A stretch of 64,000 nt of DNA from Nymphaea colorata. Its lineage: Eukaryota > Streptophyta > Magnoliopsida > Nymphaeales > Nymphaeaceae. Below are positions 30,207 to 43,900 of the stretch, piece after piece (positions within the stretch are counted from its first letter, which is position 1; each line of letters starts with the position of its first letter). A program made the position numbers and the translations under genes. The notes under the pieces are model-generated. The model ran no database searches, had not been told where the DNA came from, and worked only from the letters and a program-made list of their open reading frames with translations. The stretch lies in assembly GCF_008831285.2 (NCBI RefSeq), contig NC_045140.1, positions 3,575,528 to 3,639,527 of the forward strand. The letters run 5' to 3'.

Positions 30207-33200
30207 ATGAAGGTTGGTGGTCTTCTTCTTCCCCCAGAATTTCCAAAATCTGAGTCATAATTTGCCAAGTTATCGTTCCTCTGTTCGTTATTTCCACTTG
30301 TACTCATTGCTCTTGGTCGTTCGTCTGGTGAGTTTGCAGGCGGGACTGCGGTCTATTTGGCTCTGTGGATTCCTGCTGATCTCGATCTCTCTCTATGCAA
30401 CCCAATTACTGCCTTCTCTGAGGGAAGAGGTCGAGCTCACCCAAGACAGAGATGGGGATGCTTCGTCTCCTGGACCATCGGTGACCATCTTCTCTTCTCC
30501 CCGCCCGTTCTTTGGGGTTGTAGGGGATAGGCAGCTCTTGGCGGTTCGTTCGTGGTTGGCTCTCTCCCCGGAAGTGCAGGTGGTTTTGTTCGCGCAGAAC
30601 GCATCGATGCGATCCCCAATTCGAAATCTCGGGTCCAGGGTCTCGATCGAGACCGCTATCGATTTCACGTGAGCGACCGTTCTTATGTTGGTCCTTTGTT
30701 GGTTCTTTGACTTACAGTCCGTTTATTCTTTGATAGGACGTTTGTTTGTCGTACTTGATTAGTTGGTAGCTGATACTTATCCTTTTTGGTGGATCCATAT
30801 TATGGGACATGCATAACGTTGGCGAATTTAGGTTCTCAAGATCGAGATTATAATGAATAGAAGCGGGACTTCTTCCGTGATGGAAGGAAATGGATAAAAT
30901 TTGTCAGGTCTTAAATGAAAGCTAAATTTCTTTGAACTTCGATGTTCAACTATTCAAGTAGTGAAGGTTGGCAAGGTTCTTCCTTATATTGGGCCCGCGT
31001 CGTTTAATACTAATGAAGATTTTTGAGGGTCCTATCTGTTAGTGAAAGTTCAGGAGGCGGTTGCTAGTTCACATGGGTTGGATGGTTAAGATTAAGTAAT
31101 AACGCCGACTTGGTTAACCATTGACATTGAGGTTCAGGTAATGGAAGAAACTTCTGGCAATGCTATTGTTGTGCATGAATGGCTTCATGTATTAGAAGTT
31201 TAATAGGGTTCGCTGGTAGGATCGTGAGGGTTGCAGAAATTAAAATTGAATGATCGCCCTTTTATGGGGATGTGTTGATAAACTGATAGTAGATAGATTA
31301 ATGTTACCAGTGGCAACCCTTTTGCCACCGGGGATGTGGGTCCGTGCCGAAGCTTCACAGCTTGATGTTAAAATATGATAGGTTTTCTTATGAATAGCAT
31401 AGTAGCCTTTTGTGCTATTCAAACATTACCAAGATCTGTGAAAATATCCATCAAAGTGCTAGTTGGCAAAATCGAAGTGAGTCATAGGTTGGTCAAGATC
31501 CTAAGGGGCCATTTGGCCACCATAACAAACTTTTATTGTTCCACGAATTTGGCTCAATAATTGAGGCGGATTCATGGAACAATATAACCCAATGTTCCAT
31601 GAAGTTGCCCCAATTTTTTGGGTCAAGTTCATGGGGCTATAACAATTTGTTATTGTTGCTAAGCAGGGCCAAAAGGACTAGTTGCACCCAAAGTGAATAA
31701 CCTTCCTTGGTGCAAGGTATCATAAAGCAAGTTCTGCAAGACTTGCTTCAGTGCAATTCATTTGTTATGTTTCACCTTTTAATGGAAAGTTTCTGTTTGT
31801 CATATAGAGTCTGATTTCAGATACTACCATATTCCAGATTTCTGGACACTCCATTTTTCCATGCCATGGTTGCAAGAGCGCGAGCTTCTGGATCAAGCAT
31901 CTCTGTTCTGATTGATTCTGAAACTTTGTTGTTACCCAGCTTCATTTCTGCTTTACATTATGTTTACACACTTGATCACAACTGGCTCTTTGTTGCCAAA
32001 CCACGTCACCTTTCTCATTTAAAATTCCACTTGGACAACCTTGGTCGCCAATGGGTATGGACAACTGGACAGAAAATAACAACTGAGAAGGTACCTTAGA
32101 AATTGGATATTTATTCTTATCATCTTATGCATGGGCATTGTGTTCAAAATTACTTTTTATCATACAAACTTTTTTGCTAATGAATTATTTTCATGTAAAT
32201 TTTTTTGTATCATCAGTTGGAAGAATTCTTAGTGCATAATTGGCAAGAAAGCAATTATAGTGGCAGGTGGCTGTGGGCATGGAACACTGGCAATCTTCCT
32301 CTACATGCAGGTGTCCTCCCTTCTTTCTTGTATGGCAAAGGTTACTACAACGAATGGCTTATGCATGAGGCCTTGTCTACAGAACTTCGATTTGTCTTTG
32401 ATGGAACAGATGTTGCATCTGCTTTTTACCCAGAAAACTTTGGGTCGGAACACAGTCAATCTCCAATAGATTCAGAAGTTGTACCACATAACAGACAGTG
32501 GGAAAGTGAGGCCAATGCTTACCTTGCTGCGGCATATGGATCATTTTACTCCAATATGAGCAAGGTTTCTTATAACATGCCAAAACTCATCAGATGCGGT
32601 GCACAGTTTATGATTTCAAATGCTTCAATGTGCATTCCCTCAGTTCATCAAAAGCCTCCATTTCTTAAGGCTAACAGGATGTTGGGAATATGGAAGGATA
32701 CATTTGTTTCTCTGCAAAGCAAAGGAAAGGGATATATTTCATGCATAGAGAAATGCAATTCAGCCAGCAGTCAACTCGATGTATCTACCATACAGAAACC
32801 AGAATCCAAATTATCTGTGCCATCACTTCCGTTCTCCTTAAAAGAACTCCTTGAAACAGTTGCTGATGATGAAAAGACTGTTGTTCTTGCAGTAGCAGGA
32901 AATAATTACAGGGATATGCTTATGAGCTGGGTTTGCCGATTACGACGTATTTCAGTTTCAAATTTTATACTGTGTGCCCTTGATGATGAAGTTTACCGGT
33001 TTTCCTTCCTACAAGTATGACACCTGCTCTCATTGTACACAGCTTTATGTTTTGTTCCCATCTTTCCTCCCTATTATTTCTATATGACCATCATTTTTTA
33101 GGAACTAATGTGGAAATCATTTTTGAACCTAATGATTTTGATTACAGGGATTGCCTGTCTTCAAGGCAGCATTATCTCATTTGGATATTAGCTTTGATAA

Positions 33201-34323
33201 CTGCCATTTTGGCACCAAGTGCTTTCAGAGGGTGACAAAGGTTAAATCCAGAATAGTCCTGAAGATCCTAAGGATGGGTTACAATGTGCTTATGAGTGAT
33301 GTAGATGTGTACTGGTTCAAAAATCCACTTTCTTATCTTCATGCATATGGACCTGCTGTATTAGTTGCACAATCAGATGAATTCAATGAAACTGGTAAGT
33401 TGATATTTCTGTTATTTCATCTCAACAAATCCTAGTTCAGCATATAAATACTTTGTTAATTTCTGATTTCAAAAATACAATTAGAATATTGGCAGTAGTT
33501 GACATAAAAATAAGTCCTTTTTATGCTAAGTTGGCTATTTCAAATCCTAGTTCTGACTTCATTGGAAGAATTCATAATTGTGATCTTAATTTTCATTGAG
33601 CTTAGACCATCCTTTAGAATTTAACATGAATGCAGGCAATGTATTGCAACAGGATTCATCCTGGCCCTTTTTCCCTTTCTGGTTTACAAGTTACTGACTT
33701 GACCATTTTTATGATGAGATACTATGACCAGATTTTGCATAAGTCTGGCAATTGATTTAGCAGTATTTCTCCCATGTGGAAACTCAATCAGGAAAACCCA
33801 ATCATCACTATGTGCTTAAGTCCTCTAACTCCCAAAATATTGCGATCTATTGATTATATGTGGCTTTCCCATTGCAGTGCCAATAAATTTACCCCGGCGC
33901 TTGAACTCAGGTTTCTATTATGTTCATTCAGACCCCGCCACAATTCTTGCAATGGAGAAGGTGGTGACGCATGCATCCACTTCTGCGATGTCAGAGCAGC
34001 CAAGTTTTTATGATGTACTGTGTGGTGTAGGTGGTAAAAACCGCATTGGAGATAATAAGTGTCATGAACCTCTGACTAATGTCACGGTTCATTTCTTAGA
34101 CAGGAATCTCTTCCCAAATGGAGCTTTCCAAAACCTGTGGAGGAAAAAGAATGTGACAGCTGCCTGTATGAGGAGAGGATGCATCACTCTTCATAACAAC
34201 TGGATTAGTGGGAGGAAGAAGAAACTTCAGCGTCACATTGCCTCTGGTCTGTGGGAATATGATGTGGTATCTCGATTGTGTCTACAAAGCTGGCAGGATC
34301 AGAAGTTACATAGTTATGTCTGA
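30207..34323 (+). CDS. RAY1: RAY1-like beta-arabinofuranosyltransferase, GT77 family
   Basis: Six exons: 30207-30212, 30340-30668, 31838-32090, 32217-33014, 33148-33394 and 33878-34323, joining to about 692 residues. The first exon is only ATGAAG, followed by a 127-base GT-AG intron. This gives an N-terminus MKAGLRSIWLCGFLLISISL, a short cytosolic tail plus a membrane anchor typical of Golgi type II glycosyltransferases. An N-terminal lobe (GVVGDRQLLAVRSWLALSPE, LIDSETLLLPSF) precedes the GT77 lobe, whose acidic motif MSDVDVYWFKNP places the DVD triad at about residues 513-515. Downstream come LNSGFYYVHSDP and RRGCITLHNNWISGR. Arabidopsis RAY1 is implicated in adding arabinofuranose to cell-wall glycans such as arabinogalactan proteins. 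The symbol is by resemblance only. Without the tiny first exon no in-frame ATG precedes the anchor. Confidence 0.88.
31502..31672. mobile_element. Possible MITE in intron 2 of the RAY1-like gene
   Basis: GGGGCCATTTGGCCACCATA at the left and, read in reverse, TGGCCCTGCTTAGCAACAAT at the right form imperfect inverted ends, with TTCATGGAACAATA/TGTTCCATGAA inside. A related segment may lie at 21285-21460. I could not define a target duplication. Confidence 0.4.
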
Positions 34324-36120
34324 TCATTATGTCCTTCATAGGTCTATTTCATCTATAGCTTGCTTTTCTTTGGAGATTAACCAATGGGTTGCGGTCTGGC
34401 TCCTCTGGTGGATGTATCGAGCCCCTTTTCCATTGCGTAGGTTACACCTTCCCAATATGCCAGACTTCAATGGTTATTTCTCTATGCATTGAGATGAAGA
34501 AAAGGAAAAGGAAGTGATATTTTGTGGCATCATTTTGATGTCATTAGTCCCTTTCTTCGGCTTCATATGGGCACCAGTATGTTGATGAATGTTTACACTT
34601 GATAGCTTATGGCTATCTTTGTTTGAAAATCAAGGACGATGAAGATTGAAAAGGATGATGCTGTACCGTATGTGAAGAAGTTTTGCCTGTTTGCTTGGTA
34701 ATACGACCCTGAGCAGTAGGGCATCAAACCTTGCCTGTTTGAGTGGGAGGGCGACATAAAATACTCCAGAGATTGTTCAGCTGGATGTTTTTAAGAAGGC
34801 TTCACGTTCTCTGGTTTTGAGAGGAAGAGGTAGTTTTGTCATAGAATAGACAAGTTAGTTTAACGTTGAGGATAACATATTACAACTTGGCCTTGGAATT
34901 TAATACTAATTCTTGGTTTTCTTGATTATTGGCAGGGAAGCTTAAAAGTGAAGTTGCGCAGAAAAGTTCACGAAAAGATGAGAATAGGCCTTTATTGGCC
35001 CTCATAACAGAGTTAAATGCATGATATTCGAGGAAGGGAGAAATGCATTATTGTCATTTCATTTGATTTAACCAAGCTCTACCCTGTATTGGTGGATGGT
35101 ATGGATGTGTATCTCATTTCCGCTTGCAGCTCGTAGAAACAAAGAGGACTACATCCTGAGGCGATTTTGTGGGTACTTTTTGGGACTAAGAGCAAAATGT
35201 TGGGCTCCTGACAGGATTCCTATGTAGAAAGCTCATTCAGAAGCTCGAACATGAATAATGATTCAGGGGACCGAATCAATGGAAGTTCATACTGATTCTG
35301 AAGCACATCCATCTTTATGTAGGTGGTGAAACCTGTCTTTTTCCATCCTTTATCAGCAGAAATATGTATCTTTTTCCCTGAATGATAAGATGGGAGTCTA
35401 GACGGACCCCTGCTTGTATATTGATATCAAAAGTTGTACACTTCGGCATTGAGCTACGCAAATAAAATATATATCAGGTGGCTTACCTTTCCTGTGCCTG
35501 ACTTGCTGCCTCTGTCATCCTGCACAATTCAGTTGCCATATCGTGGTTGGGGCCTTTAGCTAAGGTAATTCTCACCCATTGAACTTTTGCAAACGTAACT
35601 GAGTATCAGCAGGGATAACTTCATTCTTAGTGTTGCTTTCCAATTATTTTCTAGCTTCTGCAACATGGCTCCATAGACCGCGCCAATGACGTCTACCATC
35701 GAGAAGCCTTTCAGTCTCCTTTTACAATTTTTTAGTCTCCTTCTCCATCGAAAGTCCATCTGCTTCAGAACCCAGTCTAACATAAGCATCTCTGCTGGAT
35801 CTTGGCCATCTTGGGCTAATTGCTATCTTTATGCCCATTTCCATTTCTATTCAAGCTCCACTAGGGGTATTTGAATTCGAGGATATGAAATGTTACGTGG
35901 CGATAAATTATCGGCGTTCTGATGGACAATCTCGCCAGAGCATTCAAACATGTGGATGATCCATCCACGGATGACAAATCAAAATATCCTCGAAGGAAAG
36001 GAGGGAAAAGTCAGGCTTGAGGGTCTTCGACTTTCTTAGCCTGCAAAAGAAGCCTTCTCTCCCGTGTCGTTATCACGTGAAAGTCTTTGCCATTGCCCTA
36101 CCTAGTGAAGATTACACCAG

Positions 36121-36123
<3 letters not shown>

Positions 36124-36161
<38 letters not shown>
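36124..36161. repeat. (TA)n microsatellite
   Basis: About 19 TA units in the spacer downstream of the RAY1-like gene. Confidence 0.95.
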
Positions 36162-36164
<3 letters not shown>

Positions 36165-36439
36165 ACTGTTTACGTAAGGGAAACCACGTTGGATGTAAAA
36201 ACCCCAAGGTCATACCCTGTGCCTTTAAGGTTTTGACTTGCTTGGAAGTATTGATGAACCTATGATACATCCTTCAAATGGATACTGCGTTTGCTACTGC
36301 AGCCCAGAAGAGTAGCACACCGAAGAGAAGTAAAAGCTGCATTGAACTAGGACGTTTCCAAATCAGTTTTTAAGGCCTTTTACAAACATTTACAATTTAC
36401 AGAAAAATCAGGTCTGCAGAGCGTTTAAAGTTATGCATG

Positions 36440-36720
36440 ACGGCGAACGACGGACAAGTTACCTCCGACCATCCGGAAATCTTTCTTTGTCAACCTTTTC
36501 CTGAATATATCAGCCGCTTGATTCTATGTGGGAATGAGAAGTGGCTGAATTTCTTTATCTTCAACATTCTGCCCAATAAAGTTCTGATTTATTTCAATGT
36601 GCTCGGTAAGGATAAGCTGAATGATGTTAAAGAATATTTTGATGGACAAGCGTCTAACTGTAATCTCGGGTATTGCAACAACTATAAACGTATATTTTTT
36701 GTGTGTGCTAGATTCGGCCT
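36440..36720 (-). mobile_element. Copia RNase H fragment, antisense
   Basis: The minus strand encodes EHIEINQNFIGQNVEDKEIQ followed, after a stop, by ADIFRKRLTKKDFRMVGG. The equivalent part of the full copia element at 51043-56455 reads [20 protein letters not shown] and [13 protein letters not shown]. The shared VEDKEIQP stretch points to the same lineage. Only the last part of RNase H and its downstream end survive; no LTR was found. Confidence 0.7.
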
Positions 36721-37655
36721 CCACCTTTTATATTTTTCTGCTGCTCTAAGAAACTAGTTCAACTCTCTCTCAAAACTGAACCCTGGCTTTGGGAGACATC
36801 AAACCTAAACCGTCCATCTCTTTTGATGGACGGTAGGTAAATCTTTTTTAAAATTTTTTATTTCCATTGTGTGGAACGATGGGTGATGGAGAGGAAGTGG
36901 GGAGGAGGAGCCTCTCCCCTACTTCCTCCACCATTGTGAGGAAAGTGGGGCTAATGTCCCCTTCCCCTTTCCTGGGTAGAGGAGTGGGAAGCCACTGGCC
37001 AGACGACGCCCAGCATGAGGAGCCGCCCGGCGGCGCTGTTCTTCCAAGAGGAGACACAAAGAAAGAGAGAGAGAGAGAGAATGGAGGGGAGGGAGGGAGA
37101 AAGAGACTTGAAATTTGGCCGTTTGATTTAGATCGAATCCAAATTTGATGAAGTTGAGTGGTTTTGAGTCACTAACCTGCATGGCCTCATATAAACATAA
37201 CAAAATCAAGCAACAATGATCATTAAATTTAACAACTATTACGCCTCACGCATATATGTAACAGATTTTGTTACAGGTTGAGCATGAATTTGTGTAAGAA
37301 AGACCTTCCTCTGTAAGAGAATTGTAAATGATCTGCAATTTTTTGGCAGCAACTCAAACCTTCATTGCAATCAAATTGTACTGTCTTCGTGGCTAGTACT
37401 AGCACAATAAAGTCATTAGTACTTGTGATTTATTGTTTAAATGACCCCCTTCATAAAATTTTACACATTTCATCTAAGTACGTACTCATTAAACAATTTT
37501 ATTCTCTAGGGAGTGTTTGTTTGTTGTAGTTTGAATTTAGATTTACTTGTGCTAATCCCATTGGGAAGTTAACGTAATGGCTATTCTCCTGTTTGAAGCT
37601 ATTGCTAGATAACATGAATTTTCTTAGATTTCGATTTAGCGTCAATTCATATTGA

Positions 37656-37755
<100 letters not shown>

Positions 37756-37910
37756 CCATTGCCCACTCTAATCCCCGGTATCCGCCCCGCTTTTGTCGGG
37801 TCGACAAATCGACCCCGTTACGGCCCCGTGCCCGTCATTAATCAAAAGCGTTTTAGAGGGGGAAGAAAAATTGGCGGGCAAACGGCAAACGCCGCCTTGC
37901 CGAATCGCCG

Positions 37911-40900
37911 ATGTTGAGAGGGAGGGCGAGCCTTGTCCGCCTCATCGGAAGACGGAGACGGCTCTCCGACTCATCGTTCAGTCCTCCCGCTGATGACGCC
38001 TCTGATCGCCGGAAAATTCAGGTGGGTAGACGACAGCTTCCTTCACCTTCCTGTTCTTTCACTCCATGTCTCTCCGTTTACATCACTAGTATTATATTTC
38101 TTTTCGTTTCCAATCATCGGTTTTATAGGCGTTTTTGCCTTTTCTCGTCCTATTCTTCGTCTGATAGGACGTGATGGCACAGCAGTAGTGAATTCCTAGT
38201 CCCTGTTCGTTTTAGTTGTCTATTGGAGGAGTCAATGACGAGGGGCGTAATGAGATTGTAGGTCGAAAGCGCGAAGATTTTGCTTGTTTACGTGGGAAGT
38301 GGGGAGCTCCAATGGTCTCGTTTGGTTTTTGAAATCGAGGATTTTGTTTCTTATCCCTCGATCTTTCTCTCACCCGGCTCTGGCACAAGCGGGTTCAGTC
38401 ATCGCACCGAAAACTTGTTTCGGTATGGCAACTGGATGTCCGAAGTTTGAATGCAAGACTGGAAGGCATGAATTGAGGAGAAAAGACATCAGGATTTTAG
38501 TTGCATTTTTTGTTTTTTCGTAACCATGTGCGTAAAGGTTCCGCCATCACCTGATGGGTGGTTCCGCTTATCATCTTCAAGTAAAGGAGATCGAGAGTTC
38601 GAGATGGATGGTGGCATGATGAAACACGTATCTGCGTAACCGCAGCTTGCGTATAGATGCTTAATGAGGATGAAACCTGGAGGCATATGTTCTTAAGGTA
38701 TAGTAGTAAGACATGTATTTTGAAGTCTGAAGATATAGTAAAGATATAGGTTTTTTGATGTAGCTCCTTGCCTTTGCTAGGAATTAAGAATGTCGAAACT
38801 TGTTCAACAGCTAGCACCTTGTAATTATGTAAGAAAATATAGCCTTTTATTTCCTGAGGTAACTGTGCAGTGTTACAGAAAGCCTCAAACCTGAGACTTC
38901 GACATTTTTAGGATGATAGAGATCAGAAGTAAACAGAACGAAATCAGGAATCTCTTGTTCTCTCTCAGGAACCTCCATAATTTCGCCTGCTCAAGTGATT
39001 GATGTCCGATAGAGTCATAGAGATGTTGCCCCTGGAAGTTCTATTCTTGTATTCATGTTTAAATCAACTGTAACCAGTTATCCGTAAAATAAATATCAGT
39101 CATAAATGCTACCCACTGTCTTCCTTGTTACTTTTGTTTTTCATTTTTTTGGAGTTTTGTCAGAGGTCATATCTAAACGAAAGCCTTTGACTTTGAAAGT
39201 GGAAAGCACAGGTTCCATTCTGCCTCTGCAAGGCCCACATGGACTTTGATTCTTATTATTCTTACCATGTACTATATATCCAAACCATATCTCAGGATTG
39301 TTTCCAGCCGTCTCACATGATATAAGTGCTCTTGAGTGGGTGGGCCATCATTCACCAGGTCTTGGAGTGCCCGTTGTACCACCTGGTTGGGGCAAGACTC
39401 GGCTTTTTGGATCTGGCACCTGCGTCCAGCCTGGTCTGTCAGCTCTTACTGGTTCTATGTCCGATTGTGCATGGTATGTTGGTGATTTATACAAGTGGAA
39501 CAGATCGCTCCTATGACCTTGACGGGTGGATATTAATCATGCAGATGCAGTTTTTCTTTTTGAAGCTAATACAGGCTATCCTATTATTAGAAGTGCTCTT
39601 TTATATTTTTTGAACTTTAAGTGCCTTTTTTGCTCCATGCCATGTGCTTTAAACTTTAAAATAATTCTTGCATTATGAGATGTTTGTTTTCTTCAGACAA
39701 AGAGTAATGGTGAATCCTCCTCATTTGTTAACGAGCTGTCTTCAGCACATACGGTGGACCATTCCAAACTTGAGGATGATGAAAATGTTGACGAACAAGA
39801 TTTGGATTGGGTTACTTGTCCAGTCTGTGGGAAGAGCATACGTTGCATTCATGATATTGTAAACTCTCATCTCGGTATGAAAGCTAGACTTCCTTGTTTG
39901 TACTTCAACTACATTGACGCTTCCGATCTAGACATATAGGTGATATGTGTGTGGGTTGGAACTTCAGGATAAAAATGTGAGAAGCAAGATGTTGTTTCAT
40001 CATCAAAGAAAAGTGAGTCTGGCCTTTAACATTAAAGAACACACATTAAAATGTGTCCATCAAAAACTTTCCCTTTGATTCACAAATAGAAACATAAAGC
40101 TAAAAATGTAGACAAAAATATCCTGTTTTTGCTAAAGCAAAAGGTTTTGTTTTTGTGGGCGATGGTGGTGCACACACGAAGATTTGAAAACTGAGATCCT
40201 CTTTTAGAATCACAGGTTGATAACCAGGGTTTGCTGGAATATTTAAACCATAAAGGTATCATTATGATGGATTTACTGTGAAAAAACCAATGGCTTCCAT
40301 CATATATACTGTTGACTAGATGCATGCATGTATGGATTGCTGCTTTAGATTTTTCTAGTGGTTGGTACTCGATTTGATAATGAGGAGTACATTAAATGAA
40401 GGGGGACTTCTTCTTTTCCTTTCTCTTTTTTTTTGGGGTGGGGGGGAGGGGAATGTTCTCATGTGTGTCGTGTCGATATGCATTCATGACTGAGTATTGT
40501 GCTTTGGTTTATTTCTATGCTAAGGACGGTTACATCTAATTCAGGTGATTCTTTCCTTTGTTATAACTTCTTATACAGTTCAGAATAAGTTGCAGATTCT
40601 TGTCTTACTAGAAGAACTCCAAGAAAGTTGTCTCAAAGCACCCTGTTTCAGTATAGCTTTAATCGTAAATCTGACAGGAAGCGTTGCTGCCAAGATTTTA
40701 GTCAGTCAGAGAATGATGACATGCTAAAAAAATCTTGCAAAAAAAACAAACCAACCAGAATTTATCCATCGCCAAGCTCTGTAGAAAGCAGCAATTTTGA
40801 GACTGCAGCGTACCTGGATATTTGCTTGTATAGAAGTTCTGACAGTTGTGGTGTCTCTTCAGCTGAAGATGTCGAGACAAAGTGTTCCGTTACTGATGAT

Positions 40901-43900
40901 AATGTGGATAAATCGACTTCTTTGAATTACCAGGACATCTATATTTCCAAGCACAACCAAGTTAGTGAAGATGATGATGTACCGTTGGAAAGTTTAGAAA
41001 CTTATATTGTTGGCCGCACATTTTATGATGATGTAGACCTGAAAGAAGGAGCAAATATTGTCTTTGTAAGAGACCCTGCAAATGTTAAGGATCAATTTGC
41101 CATCAAGGTTTGTAAAGTTCTAACTTTATCCCCTCTTTTGAGTTTTCTTCTGCCAGCTTCTTAGCATGTATAGTTTGAATGGATCTCATTATGGCTGCCT
41201 TGCTTACTACAGATTTTTCACTCCGATCACATGCTTGGCTTCCTTCCACGGGCACTGGCTCAATACTTGTCTCCTCTTATTGATAATTCTTACTTGAAAC
41301 TTGAGGTTAGAAATTCAAATCTAATTCTACAAATTTATTTCCATTTTGAGAGGACTAACCAGATACTTGATAACTGTTTCTTAATGTTCTACCATAGGTT
41401 TTGACTTGAGAGAGGGTTTTATTTTTCTTGACATTATGATTACAAGTTTATCTAAAGATGTGAGTGATGATATGAAGGAATAAAAATGACTTGCTTGCTG
41501 TTAGATGCGATGAAGAGTACTTCTTTTACATAATATGCATGTAATATAGATTGCTGATGCTGTTTCAATTTCGGGGTAAGGTATCTTGACAATGGTGTTG
41601 TTGACCATTGTCTGAACAGTGATCATATCCTGGAGGGATTGCAGTAGATCCATCCACGTGCCCAGAGAGACCCTGACTTTTTTGGGGGAACATCCGTTTT
41701 TTTCGAGCAAGGAAATTTTAATTGATCATTTTTTCAGAAATGAGCTGACCCAGAAAGTTGGATGAGATAACAGATTGAGAATATGAATCCATAAGACAAA
41801 ACAGGAGACTGAAAGGACTGAAGAAATGTGAAGCTGGAATAGGAATGGAAAATAAATGATGCCTATGTGAAAGGAATTAATAAATATCATAGTCACAAAA
41901 ATGCGTTAAAAAAAAACGTTATAAATGCAAGAAATAAATCAGCCAAAAAAGCAAATAAATGCTATTTTTTTTGAAAAAAACCGTTTTTTGAAAAAAATGC
42001 TGTTTCTAAAAAAATGCGAATGCTTCATTTTTGTTCATTCTGGTGTATTTTTGATGTTTTTATTTATTGCCAAACTGCTTGTTTCCATTTTCTAATTTCT
42101 ATTTGTTGCTTATTTACTTATTTTTTGATGTTGTCTTATTAGTTTCTCATTTATTTTATTTTCCCCTCATTTTTAAATTTTAAGGTTTTTTAAATTTTTT
42201 GAAAATTTACTGTATTTTCCGTTTTTTTAGGGTTCCTGTATTATATCCGAAAAAAACCTCACCTTTTAAAACAAACATGATATTTGTGACTAATTAAATA
42301 TGTATATGTGAAGTAAAACAGAATCGAATGTTCAATCAATTCAGAGAAAAGCATAACGTTACCCTCTTGTGGGGGGAGAGGGTGAGGGGGGTGGGAAGGA
42401 GGTTTATTCCGAAATATGTCCGAGTGGGCAGGCAGTATTTTGTTTGCCTTTCACAATCAAAGTGCAACCTGAGTTTAATTCTGTGCAATCTAAATCCTTC
42501 TTAAGTCCATGACAATTAAGATTAGGGCAAAATATAATCTTACCCTAAACACATGGGCTGAACATAGAGAAGCAGGCCGATTGTATGAGAGAAAGGAAAG
42601 TATATGAAGTCTGAAGATGGATATAGATTAAACAGTCAGCTGAAAAGAAGAGTTAAATTTTTGTGAGCTTCAGGTGAGATAAGATTTAATGCAGTTGATG
42701 ATCACAAAGACATCAAGGGGTTTAGACGTTTAAGACAGGTAATTGCCAGAATAACCAGGAAATAAAGGAAGAAAGGATAGGCTGCAGGAAGAAGAGGACA
42801 GTGAGGAACAAAACCAGATAAGGGACACAGAACAGATAGCGCATGACAAGAACATGTCAACATAATAAAGAAGATCTCTAGGGATATACCTTTTGGAAAT
42901 TTCACTGTCGAAGGATCAAAGCTCTGATACCATATTAGGATTCTGTAAAACTGTTCAGCAGAAAGTAAGAGAAGAAGGGAACTCATCCACAACTGCACGT
43001 CCGATAATGGGGATGACAGCAAAAACTTGTATTAAATATTTGGTCTTTGCCCTGATTACAAAAATACCCCCATCCTTATTGGATATTGACCATAATGTAT
43101 AAAATGTGTACAAACATCAGAAATATAAACAAACTGGATCTGAATCCAGTTGCAACCAGTGTACAAATTATCTATGACTCTTAACAGTGAATTGGGTGCA
43201 TATCCATACTAGTATCAAAATGTAGTGGTACAGCTGCTTGCACCTGACGGACACAGACCGTGTCACATGTAGCGCCTGTGCCACACCCGCAACTGCGTAT
43301 ATGGACCACAATCAATAAATGTCCTTTGTCTACATTTGTTTTCTATCATCTTTCCAAGTTACTCTTTAAGAGATTACTCAATTGATCTTTGCAATAGTAT
43401 CATTGAGTGTTCTTTTGCAGGGGTTTATTTCTTCTCTTCCAAAATATTCTACTGATGATGTTCCTATTAGAGTGCTCTGTCAGAAAGTTTCTCAATTCAC
43501 TAGTGGAGCTTATTCTCACCAGTATTTTAAGTCCTTATGGACTAATGCTATTCGTGCTGCTGAATCAACAAGAACCTTCCACCCAGACATGAAAAGATAT
43601 CAGATGAACTTCCATATTTTGATGCAAGAGGTTATGAACCACCATAGTTATCTATTCACTGATGAGGAAAGATCTTTTTTAGGTGCTAATTGCATCTTTT
43701 ATGTCAATTCATATTAGTTTTTAATTGCAGCTTATTTACATTTATTTTTTTATGCATTGGCAGCACGTTTTGAGGCTTTATCTAGTGAAAGTCAAAGGCT
43801 CTTCATTCGACTTTATACACGTAAAGGTAGCTTCATATTTCATTTTTTTTTATTATTAGCTAATTGAAATGATTCCATCGATAGAGACGTCATGTTGCTT

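Noticed and set aside
35556-35789. Minus-strand open frame LKNCKRRLKGF and following
   Set aside because: Lys/Arg-rich with no recognisable domain, no neighbour exons and no support; could be chance.
39958-40010. Possible premature stop in the FAN1 UBZ finger
   Set aside because: The CTTCAG at about 39965 leads to a stop, but a better acceptor at 40595 gives [14 protein letters not shown] in frame and completes the zinc finger, so the gene is intact.
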